Part shown: positions 4,108-6,477 of the stretch, piece by piece
Numbering within the stretch: position 1 is the stretch's first letter
Layout: each line of letters opens with the position of its first letter
Source of the DNA: Mageeibacillus sp. UBA3781
GTDB lineage: Bacteria > Bacillota > Clostridia > Saccharofermentanales > Saccharofermentanaceae
DNA: 6,477 nucleotides
Direction of reading: 5' to 3'
NCBI GenBank assembly: GCA_002368805.1
Contig: DFFH01000122.1
Coordinates: forward strand, 1 to 6,477
Notes under the pieces: generated by a model
Databases searched by the model: none
What the model saw: the letters and a program-made list of their open reading frames with translations, nothing else
What the model was told of the DNA's origin: nothing
Translations under genes and position numbers: made by a program

Positions 4108-6477
4108 CGAAGCCTTCTCCAGGCCCAGCATCTTGACCGCATCTTCTCTCATCTTGAACTTCAGGATCTTGCCTGCTGCGTTCATCGGGAAAGAGTCAAC
4201 GAAAGCGACATAACGCGGTGTCTTGTGCTTTGCCATGTGATCTTTGACGTACTTCTTAACATCATCTTCGGTCAGCGTGGAACCTTCCTTTTTGATGATG
4301 CAGGCCATGATCTCTTCACCGTACTGCTCATCCGGAACACCGATGACCTGAACGTCGGAAACATCAGGATGTGTATAGATAAACTCTTCGATCTCCTTCG
4401 GGTAGATGTTCTCACCACCACGGATGATCATGTCCTTGATACGGCCGGTGATCTTGTAGTAGCCTTCCGGTGTTCTTCGGGCAAGGTCACCTGTATGTAG
4501 CCAGCCGTCCTCATCGATCGCGGCTTTAGTTGCCTCCGGCATCTTGTAGTAGCCCTTCATGATGTTATAACCACGTGCGCAGAACTCACCATCTACGTTA
4601 TCCGGCAGGACTTCGTTTGTGGCCGGATCTACGATACGGCACTCAACACCCGGAAGTTCTTTACCGACAGTCTGTACACGGACTTCGATGGAGTCATCGA
4701 CACGGCTCTGGGTGCAGCCCGGAGCAGCCTCTGTCTGACCGTAAACGATCGTGATCTCTTTCATGTTCATCTTATTCACAACGTCTTCCATGACCGGGAT
4801 CGGACACGGAGAACCTGCCATGATACCTGTTCTCATGTAGGAGAAGTCTGTCTTTTCAAAGTCAGGATTCTCAAGAAGTGCGATAAACATCGTCGGAACA
4901 CCATGCATCGCAGTAACGCGGCGGGCGGTGATGGAAGCAAGTACTTTTCGAGGTGAGAAGTAATCGAGCGGAACCATCGTAACACCGTGAGTTACGGAAG
5001 CGGTCATGGCAAGTACCATACCGAAGCAGTGGAACATCGGCACCTGGATCAGGAGTCTGTCCTCGGTGGAGAGGTTCATGCAGTCACCGATGCACTTACC
5101 GTTGTTGAGAACATTTCTGTGGGTGAGCATAACGCCCTTCGGGAAACCGGTCGTACCGGATGTGTACTGCATGTTGCAGACTTCGTCCGGCTGTGTCGCA
5201 TCGATCATCGCACGCAGATCCGCGTCGCTGACCTTGCCGTCTGCCGTCTCGAACTCATCGTCCCAGAAGAAGCAGCCGTCGTAACGGTTGTCGATCGTGA
5301 TGACGTTCTTTAAGTACGGAAGTCTCTCGGAGACCATCTCGCCAGGCTTGGATTTCGCAAGTTCAGGGCAGATCTCGTTGACGATATCGACGTAGTTGAT
5401 GTCCTTGTAGCCGTCCATCATGACGAGCGTGTCGGAATCGGACTGACGCAGCAGGTACTCGATCTCGTGGATCTTATAAGCTGTATTTACGGTAACCAGA
5501 ACCGCACCGATACGTACGCAGGCCCAGAATGTCAGGAACCACTGCGGACGGTTAGTGGCCCAGAGCGCTACGTGAGAGTCCTTCTTGACACCCATCGCCA
5601 TGAGCATCTTGGAAACACGGTCCACGTCATCTCTGAACTCGCTGTATGTTCTTGTATAGTCACGCATCGTGTAAGCAAAAGCAGTCTGATCCGGGAACTC
5701 GGTCGCGACCTTATCGAGCATCTGACCGAAGGTCATCTCGACGAGCACGTCCTTCTCGAACATTCTCTGGCCCTTGCCTTTTTCGACATACTTGATATTG
5801 GACGGAACGACCTCGATCGGAGCCTCCGGACGAACCTGTGCCTTACTCTCCTTCTTAGAGGGCTCGATGACTTTCTTCGTGCCCTTGGTCTTCTCCCAGG
5901 TCCTTACGAAGTTGATGAACTGCGGGAATACGATCGCAGCGCTCTCGATCTCTCTTGCCCATCTCTTTACCCACTCGAGGGATACGAATCCGTTGTAGCC
6001 GTTCTTATCCAGCAGCTCGAAAAGCGCTTCCAGCGGAAGATCGCCGTGTCCAGGCAGGCGGTAAGCCACGGTTCCGTCGTCTTCCTTGATGGAATCCTTG
6101 ACGTGGATATATCGGACATACTCACCGACATTTGCCCATGTTGTCTCGACGGACTCGCCGAAATAACGGAACGGGTGATGTACGTCCCAGAGTACTTTTA
6201 CATAAGGAGAATCTACCGCCTCGATGAGTTTACGGAGACGGGATGTATCCGCATAGACACCGTTTGTCTCAACAAGGAGAGTAACGTTCTTGCCTTCGCA
6301 CAGAGGTGCCAGATCCTTAAGATCGGCGACGATCTTCTCATCATCGACTTCGCCTTCCGGTGCCGGATGCGCATCCGCGAGGATACGTACATAGGAAGCT
6401 CCGCACTTATTGGCAAGTGCGACATATTCACCGATCTCGGTCGGCGCGATCTTGGCGCCGTCTTCGTAAGCCAGTAC
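4090..6477 (-). CDS. Fusion of a TIM-barrel sugar isomerase/epimerase-like domain with an AMP-forming acyl-CoA ligase (5' partial)
   Basis: Reading from the window edge there are 795 residues with no stop. Visible residues 1 to about 196 match the xylose-isomerase-like TIM barrel (AP endonuclease 2 / sugar phosphate isomerase-epimerase family). Likely metal ligands are Glu70 in LLVETNG, Asp98 and His100/101 in LWDVHHPF, His125 in YIHVKDS and Glu168 in FVSLEW; a GHGD motif is at about 143-146. Roughly the first third of the barrel lies off the window. A Lys/Glu/Pro-rich linker (about 197-238) leads to a full acyl-adenylate synthetase of about 555 residues. Its P-loop YTSGTTGFPKG is at 438-448, YGQTEAAP at 579-586, GWLHTGD at 658-664, the hinge IKDMIIRGGENIYP at 680-693 and catalytic Lys770 in NAAGKILK. 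This half should activate a carboxylic acid with ATP and load it onto CoA in the cytoplasm. Its chain length is unknown, though the sequence looks most like medium/long-chain FadD relatives. Possible internal starts (GTG at 6069, ATG at 5763) lack a good ribosome site. The role of the barrel in such a protein is not known to me. Confidence 0.88.
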   Translation of the reverse strand, partial: VLAYEDGAKIAPTEIGEYVALANKCGASYVRILADAHPAPEGEVDDEKIVADLKDLAPLCEGKNVTLLVETNGVYADTSRLRKLIEAVDSPYVKVLWDVHHPFRYFGESVETTWANVGEYVRYIHVKDSIKEDDGTVAYRLPGHGDLPLEALFELLDKNGYNGFVSLEWVKRWAREIESAAIVFPQFINFVRTWEKTKGTKKVIEPSKKESKAQVRPEAPIEVVPSNIKYVEKGKGQRMFEKDVLVEMTFGQMLDKVATEFPDQTAFAYTMRDYTRTYSEFRDDVDRVSKMLMAMGVKKDSHVALWATNRPQWFLTFWACVRIGAVLVTVNTAYKIHEIEYLLRQSDSDTLVMMDGYKDINYVDIVNEICPELAKSKPGEMVSERLPYLKNVITIDNRYDGCFFWDDEFETADGKVSDADLRAMIDATQPDEVCNMQYTSGTTGFPKGVMLTHRNVLNNGKCIGDCMNLSTEDRLLIQVPMFHCFGMVLAMTASVTHGVTMVPLDYFSPRKVLASITARRVTAMHGVPTMFIALLENPDFEKTDFSYMRTGIMAGSPCPIPVMEDVVNKMNMKEITIVYGQTEAAPGCTQSRVDDSIEVRVQTVGKELPGVECRIVDPATNEVLPDNVDGEFCARGYNIMKGYYKMPEATKAAIDEDGWLHTGDLARRTPEGYYKITGRIKDMIIRGGENIYPKEIEEFIYTHPDVSDVQVIGVPDEQYGEEIMACIIKKEGSTLTEDDVKKYVKDHMAKHKTPRYVAFVDSFPMNAAGKILKFKMREDAVKMLGLEKASKIETA

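Noticed and set aside
3747..4142. 131-codon minus-strand frame with an internal amino-acid repeat
   Set aside because: It overlaps the end of the fusion gene in another frame, and its internal repeat is just the translation of the DNA direct repeats. It also runs through the inverted repeat.
4090..6069. Stand-alone acyl-CoA ligase starting at the GTG at 6069
   Set aside because: The frame stays open upstream to the window edge and the residues there are clearly the rest of a TIM barrel whose C-terminal part lies after the GTG, so the GTG is an internal Val codon.

Overview
The window comes from a low-to-mid GC member of the Clostridia. A gut Lachnospiraceae-like bacterium is my best guess, but no marker gene here fixes the taxonomy. 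The evidence is strong AGGAGG-type ribosome sites, a clostridial-style sigma factor paired with a single-pass membrane protein, and an ABC-2 transporter of a typical Firmicute kind. All supported genes lie on the minus strand and read right to left.

Right side (6477 to 4090): one long open frame, cut at its 5' end by the window edge. It fuses a xylose-isomerase-like TIM barrel (sugar phosphate isomerase/epimerase family) to a complete AMP-forming acyl-CoA ligase through a Lys/Glu/Pro-rich linker. The frame has no stop between the two domains. Its last codons and stop lie inside one arm of a 126-base imperfect inverted repeat (3982-4107). The same modules recur as degenerate direct copies back to about 3794. 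The roughly 400-base gap 3686-4089 holds these repeats and a candidate promoter, but no gene I can support.

Middle (3685 to 1668): a two-gene operon with a 4-base ATGA overlap. The first gene is an ECF-type sigma factor with regions 2 and 4 only. The second encodes a membrane-anchored serpin: a short basic cytoplasmic tail, one transmembrane helix, a linker and an extracytoplasmic serpin domain with a recognisable hinge and reactive-centre loop. The serpin sits where an anti-sigma factor normally sits. This suggests, as inference, a sigma factor controlled by a suicide protease inhibitor acting as a protease sensor. This is the most interesting candidate system in the window.

Left side (1667 to 1): the roughly 490-base gap 1175-1667 holds an exactly periodic array of inverted repeats with a 53-base period. 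It has five full units and one decayed half unit, and it ends just downstream of the serpin stop codon. To its left are a possible promoter and a hairpin leader, then an ABC ATPase (320-1174) and the first 105 codons of its ABC-2 permease (1-315), which runs off the window. The stretch 1303-1378 shows nothing I can name. The transporter probably forms its own transcription unit. Nothing in the sequence ties it directly to the sigma/serpin pair except position and strand.
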